NCBI GenBank assembly: GCA_001821555.1 | Contig: MHMM01000007.1 | Span: 1-44,753, forward strand | Reading direction: 5' to 3' | Length of the DNA stretch: 44,753 nt | Source: Candidatus Nealsonbacteria bacterium RIFOXYB1_FULL_40_15 | GTDB lineage: Bacteria; Patescibacteriota; Minisyncoccia; Minisyncoccales; GWA2-38-27 | Shown: piece by piece, positions 17,725-25,810 of the stretch | Layout of the letters: the number at the start of each line of letters is the position of its first letter | How positions within the stretch are numbered: the first letter of the stretch is position 1 | Notes under the pieces: model-generated | What the model was told of the DNA's origin: nothing | What the model saw: only the letters and a program-made list of their open reading frames with translations | Databases searched by the model: none | Program-made: the position numbers and the translations under genes

Positions 17725-18159
17725 CTAACGATCCGGGATTGCCCAGACCGCCATAACGTGGTCTGGGAGTCCGGCCTGGGGGAGCTTCATCATCACTCTG
17801 TACCCGCTCCGATGAAGTGCGTCCAGCCCCTGGGAAAACTGCCAGTGCGGATCCTTGGGATCCTTGGCGACAATGTAGGTAACTCCTCTTTCCAGGACAA
17901 TCCAGCAGTTGTCCAATCGTTGGATTGATACACCTGGCGTCTCGTTGGGTTCGTCCCAAAAAGCCTTCCGCCTTGATAGATACTCTCTGGTTGCAGCCAT
18001 CCGACGAGGAAAAACGTCTGCTCCTGCTGTCGCTTGCTCTTTCGGGACCGATGGCTCCGGTTCGCCGCTAGGGCTGTCCCATATGCTTGGATGGGTGAAG
18101 AGGACGGTCGTGAATATCACGATCGCAACTGCAAGCGGAATAAAGGACCCTCTATTCAT
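17725..18159 (-). CDS. Hypothetical protein with N-terminal signal or TM segment
   Basis: MNRGSFIPLAVAIVIFTTVLF; AAGGAGATAGAG RBS supports the downstream start. Confidence 0.7.
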   Translation of the reverse strand: MNRGSFIPLAVAIVIFTTVLFTHPSIWDSPSGEPEPSVPKEQATAGADVFPRRMAATREYLSRRKAFWDEPNETPGVSIQRLDNCWIVLERGVTYIVAKDPKDPHWQFSQGLDALHRSGYRVMMKLPQAGLPDHVMAVWAIPDR

Positions 18160-18229
18160 CTCTATCTCCTTGTTCTGCAAAACATGTTGATTGAAAATCG
18201 CAACAGTGCGATTTTTATGTGCTACTTAC

Positions 18230-18258
18230 AGTATATCATAATTATTATGATATGTCAA
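18230..18258 (-). promoter_or_regulatory. sigma70 promoter with palindromic operator-like spacer
   Basis: Minus strand TTGACA-N17-TATACT; 21-bp palindrome ATATCATAAT-N-ATTATGATAT at 18233-18253; leader hairpin at 18194-18215. Confidence 0.8.
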
Positions 18259-18703
18259 TAACCCGAGTGTTTTTGTCTACGAATTTAAAGTTTATCCACC
18301 TTGTGTTTTTTGGCAAGGATTCCTTTATATTCTCTGCCCATTCTATAGCCACTATATTTTTGGGGTCGGAAATAATCTTTTCAAAACCCAAATCCAAGAT
18401 CTCTTTTGGCTTCTCTATTCTGTAGCAATCAAAATGATAAAATGAGCCTGGCTCATATGAGCCAGGCTCATTTTTGATTGGATATTTTTTGAAAATATTA
18501 AAAGTGGGGCTGGTTATTTTTTCTTTTATTCCAAGACCTGCCGCAAAGCCCTGCATAAAAGTGGTTTTCCCGCTACCAAGATCCCCCTTGAGAGCAAAAA
18601 CTAATGCTAAATCTTCAGGCAGGGGAGAGGCTATTATCTTTTTTGCCAAGCTTTTTGCTATCTTATGCGTTTCTTCCGCATTGCGAGTTATATATTTAAT
18701 CAT
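18245..18703 (-). CDS. tsaE: tRNA threonylcarbamoyladenosine biosynthesis ATPase TsaE, with in-frame palindrome insertion
   Basis: LKGDLGSGKTTFMQGFAAGLGI, SPTFNIFKKY, FYHFDCYRI. Confidence 0.95.
   Translation of the reverse strand: MIKYITRNAEETHKIAKSLAKKIIASPLPEDLALVFALKGDLGSGKTTFMQGFAAGLGIKEKITSPTFNIFKKYPIKNEPGSYEPGSFYHFDCYRIEKPKEILDLGFEKIISDPKNIVAIEWAENIKESLPKNTRWINFKFVDKNTRVIDIS
18439..18474. repeat. Perfect 36-bp palindrome inside tsaE
   Basis: AAAATGAGCCTGGCTCAT|ATGAGCCAGGCTCATTTT; flanked by CAATCAAAA (18426-18434) and TTTTGATTG (18472-18480). Confidence 0.97.
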
Positions 18704-18715
18704 AGCTGCAATTTA

Positions 18716-18764
18716 CAATTTCTAATTTTTAAATAATTTCTAATAAATTATAAATTAGAAATTG
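18716..18764. repeat. AT-rich intergenic inverted repeat
   Basis: CAATTTCTAATTT (18716-18728) / AAATTAGAAATTG (18752-18764). Confidence 0.7.
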
Positions 18765-18842
18765 AACATTTGACTTATGGCGTCTATTGATATAAATTGA
18801 ATTAATTAGTTAATAATAATACTTTTCAAACTTTTTAAAAGC

Positions 18843-20138
18843 ATGCTGGCTCCAGCAAGAATAACAGGAGAGGTGGTAATCCCAGAATCAATTGTTTTAG
18901 ATATTGAGAAAAAGGCAAAAAATATAGCGGAGTTTGGAAAGGAAATCGAATTTTCTTTAGACAAAAAAATCAGCCAACTGGTGGAAATTGTTTTAGCCGG
19001 AGCTGTTGCCTTAGGATCGTCCGATATCCATTTGGAGCCAGAAAAAGAAAAAGCCAAACTAAGATTGAGAATAGACGGAGTGCTCCAGGACGTAATCTTT
19101 TTGGACAAGAAATACTATTCGGCCCTCTCTTCAAGAATAAAATTACTTTCAAAGCTAAAGCTTAATGTTTCAGACAGGCCGCAGGATGGAAGGTTTTCTA
19201 TTTTGTTCAAAAGCACATCAATAGAAATAAGAACATCTTCTTTGCCTGCAGAAAACGGAGAATCTTTTGTCTTGAGAATACTGGATCCTAAAAGCTTGAT
19301 TGACGCAGACTCCCTCGGACTTAGAAAAGACCTTGCATTAGTATTCAGCCAGCAAATTAAAAGACCCAATGGGATGATTCTCGTCACCGGCCCCACCGGC
19401 TCCGGGAAAACAACCACTCTTTACGCCGTATTAAAAAAGCTTAACAGCCCGGATATAAAGATAATTACGATAGAAGATCCTATTGAATACCACCTTGACG
19501 GAATATCCCAAACCCAAGTTGACCCGAAAAAAGGATATGATTTTTCTTCGGGATTAAGATCTGTCATGAGACAAGACCCCGATGTTGTGCTGGTAGGGGA
19601 GATAAGAGATCTTGAGACTGCAAAAACAGCCATCCAGGCCGCCCTTACAGGACACTTGGTTTTGAGCACCCTTCATACCAATGACGCAGCTGGATCAATA
19701 GCCAGACTCCAGTCTTTGGGAGAAAACCCGGCAAACATAGCCCCTGCAATAAATATGGCGATTGGACAGAGATTAGTCCGAAAACTCTGCAAAAAATGCG
19801 CTGAATTAAAGAGCCCCGCAGAAGAAGATCTGAAAAAAATAAAGGCGGCGCTTAGAAATCTGCCCAAGGACGTGAAGCCACCTGAAATAAAAAAGCTTTA
19901 TTACCCTAAAGGATGCAGATATTGCGGAAATACAGGATATAAAGGAAGAATAGGCATATTTGAATTCTTTGTAATGGATTCTGATATGGAAAAGTTCATT
20001 CTTGCATCGCCTTCAATATCCGGCTTAAGAGAAAAGGCCGTTCAAAAAGGAATGGTTTTGATGAAACAAGACGGGTTCTTGAAGGTTTTAGAAGGAGAAA
20101 CGACAGTGGAAGAAGTTGAGAGGGCCGCAGGCCAATAA
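18843..20138 (+). CDS. pilB: GspE/PilB-family secretion or pilus ATPase (short form)
   Basis: SSDIHLEPEKEKAKLRLRIDG, GPTGSGKTTTLYAVL, VLVGEIRDLETAKTAIQAALTGHLVLSTLHTN; CxxC...CxxC zinc motif. Confidence 0.93.
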   Translation: MLAPARITGEVVIPESIVLDIEKKAKNIAEFGKEIEFSLDKKISQLVEIVLAGAVALGSSDIHLEPEKEKAKLRLRIDGVLQDVIFLDKKYYSALSSRIKLLSKLKLNVSDRPQDGRFSILFKSTSIEIRTSSLPAENGESFVLRILDPKSLIDADSLGLRKDLALVFSQQIKRPNGMILVTGPTGSGKTTTLYAVLKKLNSPDIKIITIEDPIEYHLDGISQTQVDPKKGYDFSSGLRSVMRQDPDVVLVGEIRDLETAKTAIQAALTGHLVLSTLHTNDAAGSIARLQSLGENPANIAPAINMAIGQRLVRKLCKKCAELKSPAEEDLKKIKAALRNLPKDVKPPEIKKLYYPKGCRYCGNTGYKGRIGIFEFFVMDSDMEKFILASPSISGLREKAVQKGMVLMKQDGFLKVLEGETTVEEVERAAGQ

Positions 20139-20188
20139 AAAACCCCGCCCTCTATACTGAATAAATCAGATATGCTTAGAGGGCGGGG
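20137..20188 (-). terminator. Minus-strand Rho-independent terminator
   Basis: 12-bp stem CCCCGCCCTCTA/TAGAGGGCGGGG; U-run only on the minus strand, overlapping the pilB stop. Confidence 0.88.
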
Positions 20189-20337
20189 TAAACAGGCCTA
20201 GGGCTGGGGGGGGGAGAACTTTAGCTTTGGAACAAAAAGTTTAGAATGCTCTTGAGGTGTGGTTTCGCCTAAGCCAAACCATCCATCTGCAGAACAATCC
20301 AAGCCCCCGCAGCCCTAGACCTATTTTGACTTGAACT
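20137..20337 (-). ncRNA. Putative structured ncRNA, family unknown
   Basis: Minus-strand promoter, ~17-bp GC-rich closing stem (20195-20214 with 20305-20322), internal hairpins, then terminator; no plausible CDS. Confidence 0.7.
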
Positions 20338-20343
20338 CGTCCA

Positions 20344-20372
20344 TTCTAACAAATTATATTGAAAATGTCAAG
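20344..20372 (-). promoter_or_regulatory. sigma70 promoter driving the putative ncRNA
   Basis: Minus strand TTGACA (20367-20372)-N17-TAGAAT (20344-20349); overlaps the ruvB start region. Confidence 0.8.
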
Positions 20373-21354
20373 AGTTTTAGAAAAATCTTCAGAAAGCATT
20401 GATTCCGCCCTAAGGCCTAAGAACTGGGATGAATATTTCGGCCAAGAGAAAATAAAAAGAAATCTCCGGGTTATTATAGAGGCGGCTAAGAAAAGATCTG
20501 AATCAATAGAGCATATTTTGTTCTACGGCGGAAGCGGACTGGGAAAAACAACCATTTCCCAGATAATAGCAAGGGAGATGGGAAAGGAAATAAGGATAAT
20601 AGCAGGACCCACTCTTGAAAAAGTGGGGGATTTGGCTGCGATACTTACAAGTCTTTCTGAAGGAAGCATTCTTTTTATAGACGAATGCCACAGGATTAAC
20701 AGGGTTGTAGAAGAGTTTTTGTATCCTGCTATGGAAGATTTTAAGCTCCATTTAGTTTTAGGAAAGGGGCCTATGGCCAGAACCATGGATTTGGATCTGC
20801 CCAGATTCACCCTAATAGGAGCCACAACAAGATTGGCGATGTTATCGTCCCCTTTAAGAAATAGATTCGGAGCTGTTTTCCAGCTTGATTACTATAACAA
20901 AGAGGATATAGAAAAGATAATTGAAAGATCTGGCGGAATCCTAGGGATCGGAATAGAGAAACCCGCTCTTTCTATAATCGCCAGGTCTTCCCGCTTTACT
21001 CCGAGAGTAGCAAACCGCCTAGTTAAAAGAATAAGAGATTTTGCCCAGGTAGAAGGAAAAACTACGATTACGCTTGAGATGGCCGAGAAAAGCCTTGAAT
21101 TGCTTGAAATAGACAAAGTGGGGCTTGAGCCATCCGACAGGAAAATACTTTCTGCAATTATAGAAAAGTTTGAAGGGGGGCCGGTAGGCCTTCAAACTCT
21201 GTCGGCTTCCACCAACGAAGAAAAAGATGCGATTCTTGATATTTATGAACCATATCTTATGCAGATAGGATTTTTGGAAAGAACCCCGAAAGGAAGGACC
21301 GCCACAAAATCAGCTTATGAACATTTGGGGCTTATTCCCCCTAGATTGATATAA
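20359..21354 (+). CDS. ruvB: Holliday junction DNA helicase RuvB
   Basis: LRPKNWDEYFGQEKIKRNL, GGSGLGKTT, GATTRLAMLSSPLRNRFG; start at 20359 or 20365. Confidence 0.96.
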   Translation: MKMSRVLEKSSESIDSALRPKNWDEYFGQEKIKRNLRVIIEAAKKRSESIEHILFYGGSGLGKTTISQIIAREMGKEIRIIAGPTLEKVGDLAAILTSLSEGSILFIDECHRINRVVEEFLYPAMEDFKLHLVLGKGPMARTMDLDLPRFTLIGATTRLAMLSSPLRNRFGAVFQLDYYNKEDIEKIIERSGGILGIGIEKPALSIIARSSRFTPRVANRLVKRIRDFAQVEGKTTITLEMAEKSLELLEIDKVGLEPSDRKILSAIIEKFEGGPVGLQTLSASTNEEKDAILDIYEPYLMQIGFLERTPKGRTATKSAYEHLGLIPPRLI

Positions 21355-21368
21355 TTGCCCGAAACCCC

Positions 21369-21396
21369 TTGATCTTTTTTGAGTTCCGTGTATAAT
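21369..21396 (+). promoter_or_regulatory. sigma70-type promoter for RRM gene
   Basis: TTGATC-N16-TATAAT. Confidence 0.6.
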
Positions 21397-21500
21397 TAAA
21401 TAAATAGTAAGCGTCTTCTCGTCTTTGCTGCACCCTTGCAGGGATAAGCTAAAAGAGAAAGATAAATAGGTTGGCTTACTCCTTAACAATTTGCAAAAGT

Positions 21501-21770
21501 ATGGCAAAGAAATTATATGTCGGAGGGCTGTCTTACAGCACCACCGAAGATTCTTTGAGAAACTACTTTTCTGAAGCAGGAACAGTTGAATCTGCCACTG
21601 TCATAATTGACAGACTTTCAGGCAGGTCCAAAGGATTCGGCTTTGTTGAAATGTCAACAGAGGAAGAGGCTCAGAAGGCAATTGAGACGTTCAATGGAAA
21701 AGAATTTGAAGGAAGAACGCTCACTGTCAATGAGGCTAAGCCTTTAGAGAAAAGAGAGTTCAGAAGATAA
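21501..21770 (+). CDS. RRM-domain RNA-binding protein
   Basis: KLYVGGLSYSTTEDSLRNYF (RNP2) and SKGFGFVEM (RNP1); start trimmed to MAKKLYVG. Confidence 0.94.
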   Translation: MAKKLYVGGLSYSTTEDSLRNYFSEAGTVESATVIIDRLSGRSKGFGFVEMSTEEEAQKAIETFNGKEFEGRTLTVNEAKPLEKREFRR

Positions 21771-21776
21771 CCGATT

Positions 21777-21800
21777 CCCCGCTTTAAAAGGCGGGGTTTT
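21777..21800 (+). terminator. Rho-independent terminator
   Basis: CCCCGC-ctttaaaag-GCGGGG-TTTT. Confidence 0.8.
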
Positions 21801-21877
21801 GGTTTTTATGTTATAATAAACAAGATGTTTCGTACTATAATAAAAGGTCGCGTAATTAAATAATTAAATAATATATT

Positions 21878-22714
21878 ATGAAAAAAACAGTATTTTTCTT
21901 TCTGCTTCTGGCTATTCCTTTTTCAATCCAGGCCGTAACCACGGACGAGCCGGTTGGAGGAGATGTTGTTGTAACCCAGCTTCCCGAAACCGTTCAAAAT
22001 CTGAAACAAAGAATAGCGGACCTTCTTGCCCAAATAGCAGAGCTCCAGCAAAAAGTCGTTGAGATGAAAGGAGAAGTAAAGTCCCTTTCTCTTGAATTAA
22101 AAACCCAGCTTAAAGAAGGGTCTTCAGGAGAAGAGGTAAAACTTCTCCAGGAAGTTCTGGCTACAGATCCTGAAATTTATCCTGAAAATCTTATTACCGG
22201 ATACTTCGGATCCTTAACCAAAAGAGCGGTAAAAAGATTCCAGGAAAAAGCAGGACTGGAACAGGTCGGAAATGTCGGACCCAAAACTCTCTCTAAAATA
22301 AATGAGCTCCTTAAAGAAGGCGCGGGAAATTCAGGCAAAGTCCCTCCCGGGCTTCTTACGGCTCCCGGAATACAAAAAAAGCTCTCCAGAAGCTTTGAGG
22401 CTTGTGTCGCATCGGGAAACCCTGTTTCTGAAAGCTATCCCAGAACCTGTACTTTTGGGGGGAGAACATATACAGAAGACCACTGCGCAAGCGATTCAGG
22501 AAAAATAATGACCAAGGCAGATGCTGAAAAGATTGCAAAAGAAAGCGAGTGCGGAGACAGGCTTATGAACAGCTTTTCCTGCAATAAGACAACCTCAACT
22601 TATTGGGTAGATCTTAACTTAGAAAAAGAAGGTTGCAGCCCTGCCTGTGTCGTAGATATAGAAAATAAAACAGCGGAAATAAACTGGAGATGCACGGGAC
22701 TCTTGGTTCCGTAA
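21878..22714 (+). CDS. Secreted protein with coiled coil and peptidoglycan-binding domain
   Basis: Signal peptide; GSSGEEVKLLQEVL...ITGYFGSLTKRAVKRFQEKAGL. Confidence 0.85.
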   Translation: MKKTVFFFLLLAIPFSIQAVTTDEPVGGDVVVTQLPETVQNLKQRIADLLAQIAELQQKVVEMKGEVKSLSLELKTQLKEGSSGEEVKLLQEVLATDPEIYPENLITGYFGSLTKRAVKRFQEKAGLEQVGNVGPKTLSKINELLKEGAGNSGKVPPGLLTAPGIQKKLSRSFEACVASGNPVSESYPRTCTFGGRTYTEDHCASDSGKIMTKADAEKIAKESECGDRLMNSFSCNKTTSTYWVDLNLEKEGCSPACVVDIENKTAEINWRCTGLLVP

Positions 22715-22720
22715 AACAAA

Positions 22721-22746
22721 GGTCGCCCCAAAAGGGCGATTTTTTG
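22721..22746 (+). terminator. Rho-independent terminator
   Basis: GGTCGCCCC-aaaa-GGGCGATTTTTTG. Confidence 0.75.
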
Positions 22747-22759
22747 TTATAATCTTCTA

Positions 22760-23581
22760 ATGAGGATCTTAGGAATAGTTTTTCTAGTTTCTTTCCCTTT
22801 ATGCGCTTTTTCTTTAGGATTAATAGATATAAACAATGCAACTTTAGAAGAATTGGATGAGTTAGCGGGAATCGGGCCAGCGTTGGCAGAGAGAATTATT
22901 CAGAACAGGCCGTTTTCTTCGGTTGAAGATTTGATAAAAGTAAAAGGTATCGGAGAAAAGTCCCTGCTGAAAATAAAGGAGCAGGGATTGGCTTTTGCAA
23001 ATGCAGAAAATAATTCTCAAGAGGCGCCTATTCAAAATGAAATAATTGAACCTCATGCCAGTTATCCTGACAAGATATTCTTTGTGGAAGTTATGCCCTC
23101 TCCTGAAGGGAAGGATGCGGAAGGGGAATATATTGTTATAAAAAACGGCGGCGATTCTTTAGCAGATCTTTCGGGCTGGCAAATAAGAGACAAAGAAGGA
23201 TCTTCTAAAGTTTTTGCACTTAATAAATCTATTTCTGCCCTAAAAACTCTCACATTATTTAGAAAAGAGACGGGAATAACTTTAAATAATTCAGGAGACG
23301 GACTTGAGTTGCTTGATCCTAATGGAAATATAGTAGATTCCGTTGAGTTTGGAAAATCTGCCAAGGGAGTTCCTTACATTAAAACAGCATCAGGGTGGGA
23401 GTGGAAAGAAATTAAGAAGAAGGAGGAATACCAAGAAAAAGCAAGCCCTTTTCCCCTTTCCCAAAAGGCCGAAATAATAGATATTTCTTCTGGAAAATCA
23501 AAACCTCCTGCGATTCTTGCCGGTTTTATCGTGGCTATTGTTTCCGGAGGAATCTTTCTTTACCTGAAAAATAAATTGTGA
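22760..23581 (+). CDS. ComEA-like helix-hairpin-helix protein fused to a lamin-tail domain
   Basis: IDINNATLEELDELAGIGPALAERII HhH; AEGEYIVIKNGGDSLADLSGWQIRD...GDGLELLDPNGNIVDSV lamin-tail-like; signal and C-terminal TM. Confidence 0.82.
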   Translation: MRILGIVFLVSFPLCAFSLGLIDINNATLEELDELAGIGPALAERIIQNRPFSSVEDLIKVKGIGEKSLLKIKEQGLAFANAENNSQEAPIQNEIIEPHASYPDKIFFVEVMPSPEGKDAEGEYIVIKNGGDSLADLSGWQIRDKEGSSKVFALNKSISALKTLTLFRKETGITLNNSGDGLELLDPNGNIVDSVEFGKSAKGVPYIKTASGWEWKEIKKKEEYQEKASPFPLSQKAEIIDISSGKSKPPAILAGFIVAIVSGGIFLYLKNKL

Positions 23582-23596
23582 TACTATGACCTCGTT

Positions 23597-24301
23597 ATGT
23601 CAGGACACAGCCATTGGGCCAGCATAAAACATAAAAAAGGAGCTGAAGACGCCAAGAGAAGCAAAGTATTCTCCAAAGTTTCCAAGCTGATTTCGGTTGC
23701 CGTAAGGGAAAAAGGGGCAGATCCCGCCACAAATCCTAGCTTGAGAACAGCGATAGAGCAGGCAAAACAGGTAAATATGCCTAAAGAAAATATAGAGAGA
23801 TCTATAAAGAAGGGAACGGGAGAGCTTGCCGGAGAAAGCCTGGACTCTTTCATATTTGAAGCTTTCGGGCCCGACAATGTGGCCCTGATAATAGAAGGGA
23901 TAACCGACAACAAGAACAGGACGTTGGGGGATATAAAGCAGATACTTTCGCAGCACAATGGAAAGCTTGCAGGAGAAGGATCAATAAAATGGATGTTTGA
24001 AAGAAAAGGAGTCATATCCATTGCAGAAAAAAGAACCGAAGAATTGGAGCTTAAGATAATAGAATCGGGAGCTGAAGATATAAAATGGCAAGACGATATG
24101 GCAGATGTAATTACAAAGCCCGAGGAACTGGAGCAGGTAAAAAGCATTCTTGAAAAAGAGGGGCTGAAAATAGAAAACTCTTCTTTGGGGTGGATCCCCA
24201 AGGAAGAGGTTGACGCTAATAAAGAAAAATTAGAAAAGCTTTTTGAATCCTTAGATGATAACGATTCTGTTCAAAACATTTACTCCAACGCAAAATGGTG
24301 A
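23597..24301 (+). CDS. YebC/PmpR-family protein
   Basis: MSGHSHWASIKHKKGAEDAKR. Confidence 0.97.
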   Translation: MSGHSHWASIKHKKGAEDAKRSKVFSKVSKLISVAVREKGADPATNPSLRTAIEQAKQVNMPKENIERSIKKGTGELAGESLDSFIFEAFGPDNVALIIEGITDNKNRTLGDIKQILSQHNGKLAGEGSIKWMFERKGVISIAEKRTEELELKIIESGAEDIKWQDDMADVITKPEELEQVKSILEKEGLKIENSSLGWIPKEEVDANKEKLEKLFESLDDNDSVQNIYSNAKW

Positions 24302-24786
24302 TATTGGGGATAGATCCCGGAACAGCCACTGTAGGATACGGCCTTATTAAAAAAACAGGGAGGGATGTGGCCGCGATAGATTACGGATGCATAGAAACTT
24401 CTTCAACCCTTAGTCCCGGAGAAAGACTTAAAATAATACACGAAAGCATCTCAAAGATTATAGAGAAACATTCTCCCAAGTTAATGGCGGTTGAAAATGT
24501 ATATTTCTTTAAAAATCTGAAAACTGCCATGCCTGTAAGCCAGGCGAAAGGAGTAATCCTTTTCACGGCGGCTAACGCCTCTATCCCCGTGTTTGAATTT
24601 ACCCCTCTACAAATGAAAATGGCTATAACAGGATATGGAAAAGCAGAAAAAAAGCAGGTCCAAAAAATGATAAAAATTATGCTCGGCCTAGAAGAAAAGC
24701 CATTAAAAAAAGACAGGAGAAAAGACGACGCAACTGATGCCCTGGGAATAGCCCTCTGCTGCGCAATCAAAAATAATTTTCTTTGA
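24295..24786 (+). CDS. ruvC: Crossover junction endodeoxyribonuclease RuvC
   Basis: ILGIDPGTATVGYGLI; AVENVYFFKNLKTAM; DDATDALGIALC. Confidence 0.96.
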   Translation: MVILGIDPGTATVGYGLIKKTGRDVAAIDYGCIETSSTLSPGERLKIIHESISKIIEKHSPKLMAVENVYFFKNLKTAMPVSQAKGVILFTAANASIPVFEFTPLQMKMAITGYGKAEKKQVQKMIKIMLGLEEKPLKKDRRKDDATDALGIALCCAIKNNFL

Positions 24787-25810
24787 GCTTTTTTATCTTT
24801 AAAAAAGACTCTTCTATCCTTTCTTCTTTTATTTCTCCTGATTCCAAAAGTTCAAGAGCTTTTTTGACTCCTTTTCCCACAGAAATTCTCCAACCGGAGA
24901 AAATAAGAATGTCAGATCCTGCCTCAATTGGTTTTTTTATTATCTCATCCAAAGAATAATTATTAAGCAAAGAATATTGAGACAAATCGTCAGTCATTAT
25001 GATATATTCCCCCTTGATAGTGTTCTTCAAAATTCCGATTCCTTCTTTTGAGAAACTAAAGGGCATTTCTCCTAATTCCCTGTAAATAACATTGGAAATC
25101 ATTACCATATCAAAATTTTCTATCTCTGAAAAATGAGAATATTCAGGAAGGTTTTCAACTGAAGCAAGGTTATCCTCCGGATGGAATGGAATCCCTCCGT
25201 ATCCGGGAAAATGTTTTATACAAGATAGCGTTCCTCCTTCCCCTTGCCCTTTTAAAATATTATTTCCAAGCAAAGCATGATCTTTTGAAAACCCTCTTTG
25301 ATATATGAAGTCTCCGGGAGACAAGATATCCAGTAGGGGAGCTAGATTAAGATTGATGCCCAAACTTTTTAATTCTTCTGATCTTTTTTTCCCTATTTTA
25401 TAAGCATCTTCTCCTGTTTCTATTTCTTGCTGGGAAGTGCTTTCAACCCATTTTATTCTTGAAACCTCTCCGCCCTCCTGGTCAACTGCTATAAAAAGAG
25501 GGAGGCCAGTGTCCTCTATGGCTATTTTTTGCAGATCCTCTGCAAGTTTTTTCAGTTCATCTTCGGTTCCGATATTTTTAGAAAGAAGAAGCACGGATCC
25601 CGGATGCAATTCCTTTATAATTCTTTCTGTTTCTTCTGTCATCGTTTTTCCTTCTATGCCTATCATAAACATCTGTCCTATTTTTTTATCCAAAGGCAAT
25701 TCTTTCTCGGGGATTGCCTCCCCTACAAAATCAGGACTTCCTTCTTTCAAAAAAAATACAAAAATCCAAACAAAAAGAACGGCAAAAACAATTAAGAGGG
25801 TTTTCTTCAT
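24767..25810 (-). CDS. Glycoside hydrolase family 3 (NagZ-like)
   Basis: KIGQMFMIGIEG, IAVDQEGGEVSRI, CIKHFPGYG, MTDDLSQ. Confidence 0.9.
   Translation of the reverse strand: MKKTLLIVFAVLFVWIFVFFLKEGSPDFVGEAIPEKELPLDKKIGQMFMIGIEGKTMTEETERIIKELHPGSVLLLSKNIGTEDELKKLAEDLQKIAIEDTGLPLFIAVDQEGGEVSRIKWVESTSQQEIETGEDAYKIGKKRSEELKSLGINLNLAPLLDILSPGDFIYQRGFSKDHALLGNNILKGQGEGGTLSCIKHFPGYGGIPFHPEDNLASVENLPEYSHFSEIENFDMVMISNVIYRELGEMPFSFSKEGIGILKNTIKGEYIIMTDDLSQYSLLNNYSLDEIIKKPIEAGSDILIFSGWRISVGKGVKKALELLESGEIKEERIEESFLKIKKLKENYF

Noticed and set aside
20206-20214. Run of nine G as a signal such as a quadruplex or phase-variable tract
   Set aside because: It is explained as one arm of the long closing stem; the exact length may be a sequencing uncertainty.
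20137-20337. Calling the structured minus-strand RNA as tmRNA, SRP RNA or 6S RNA
   Set aside because: No tRNA-like ends, no GGAA-loop SRP domain, and a multibranched shape with a separate terminator; 6S could not be supported by eye, so the family is left open.
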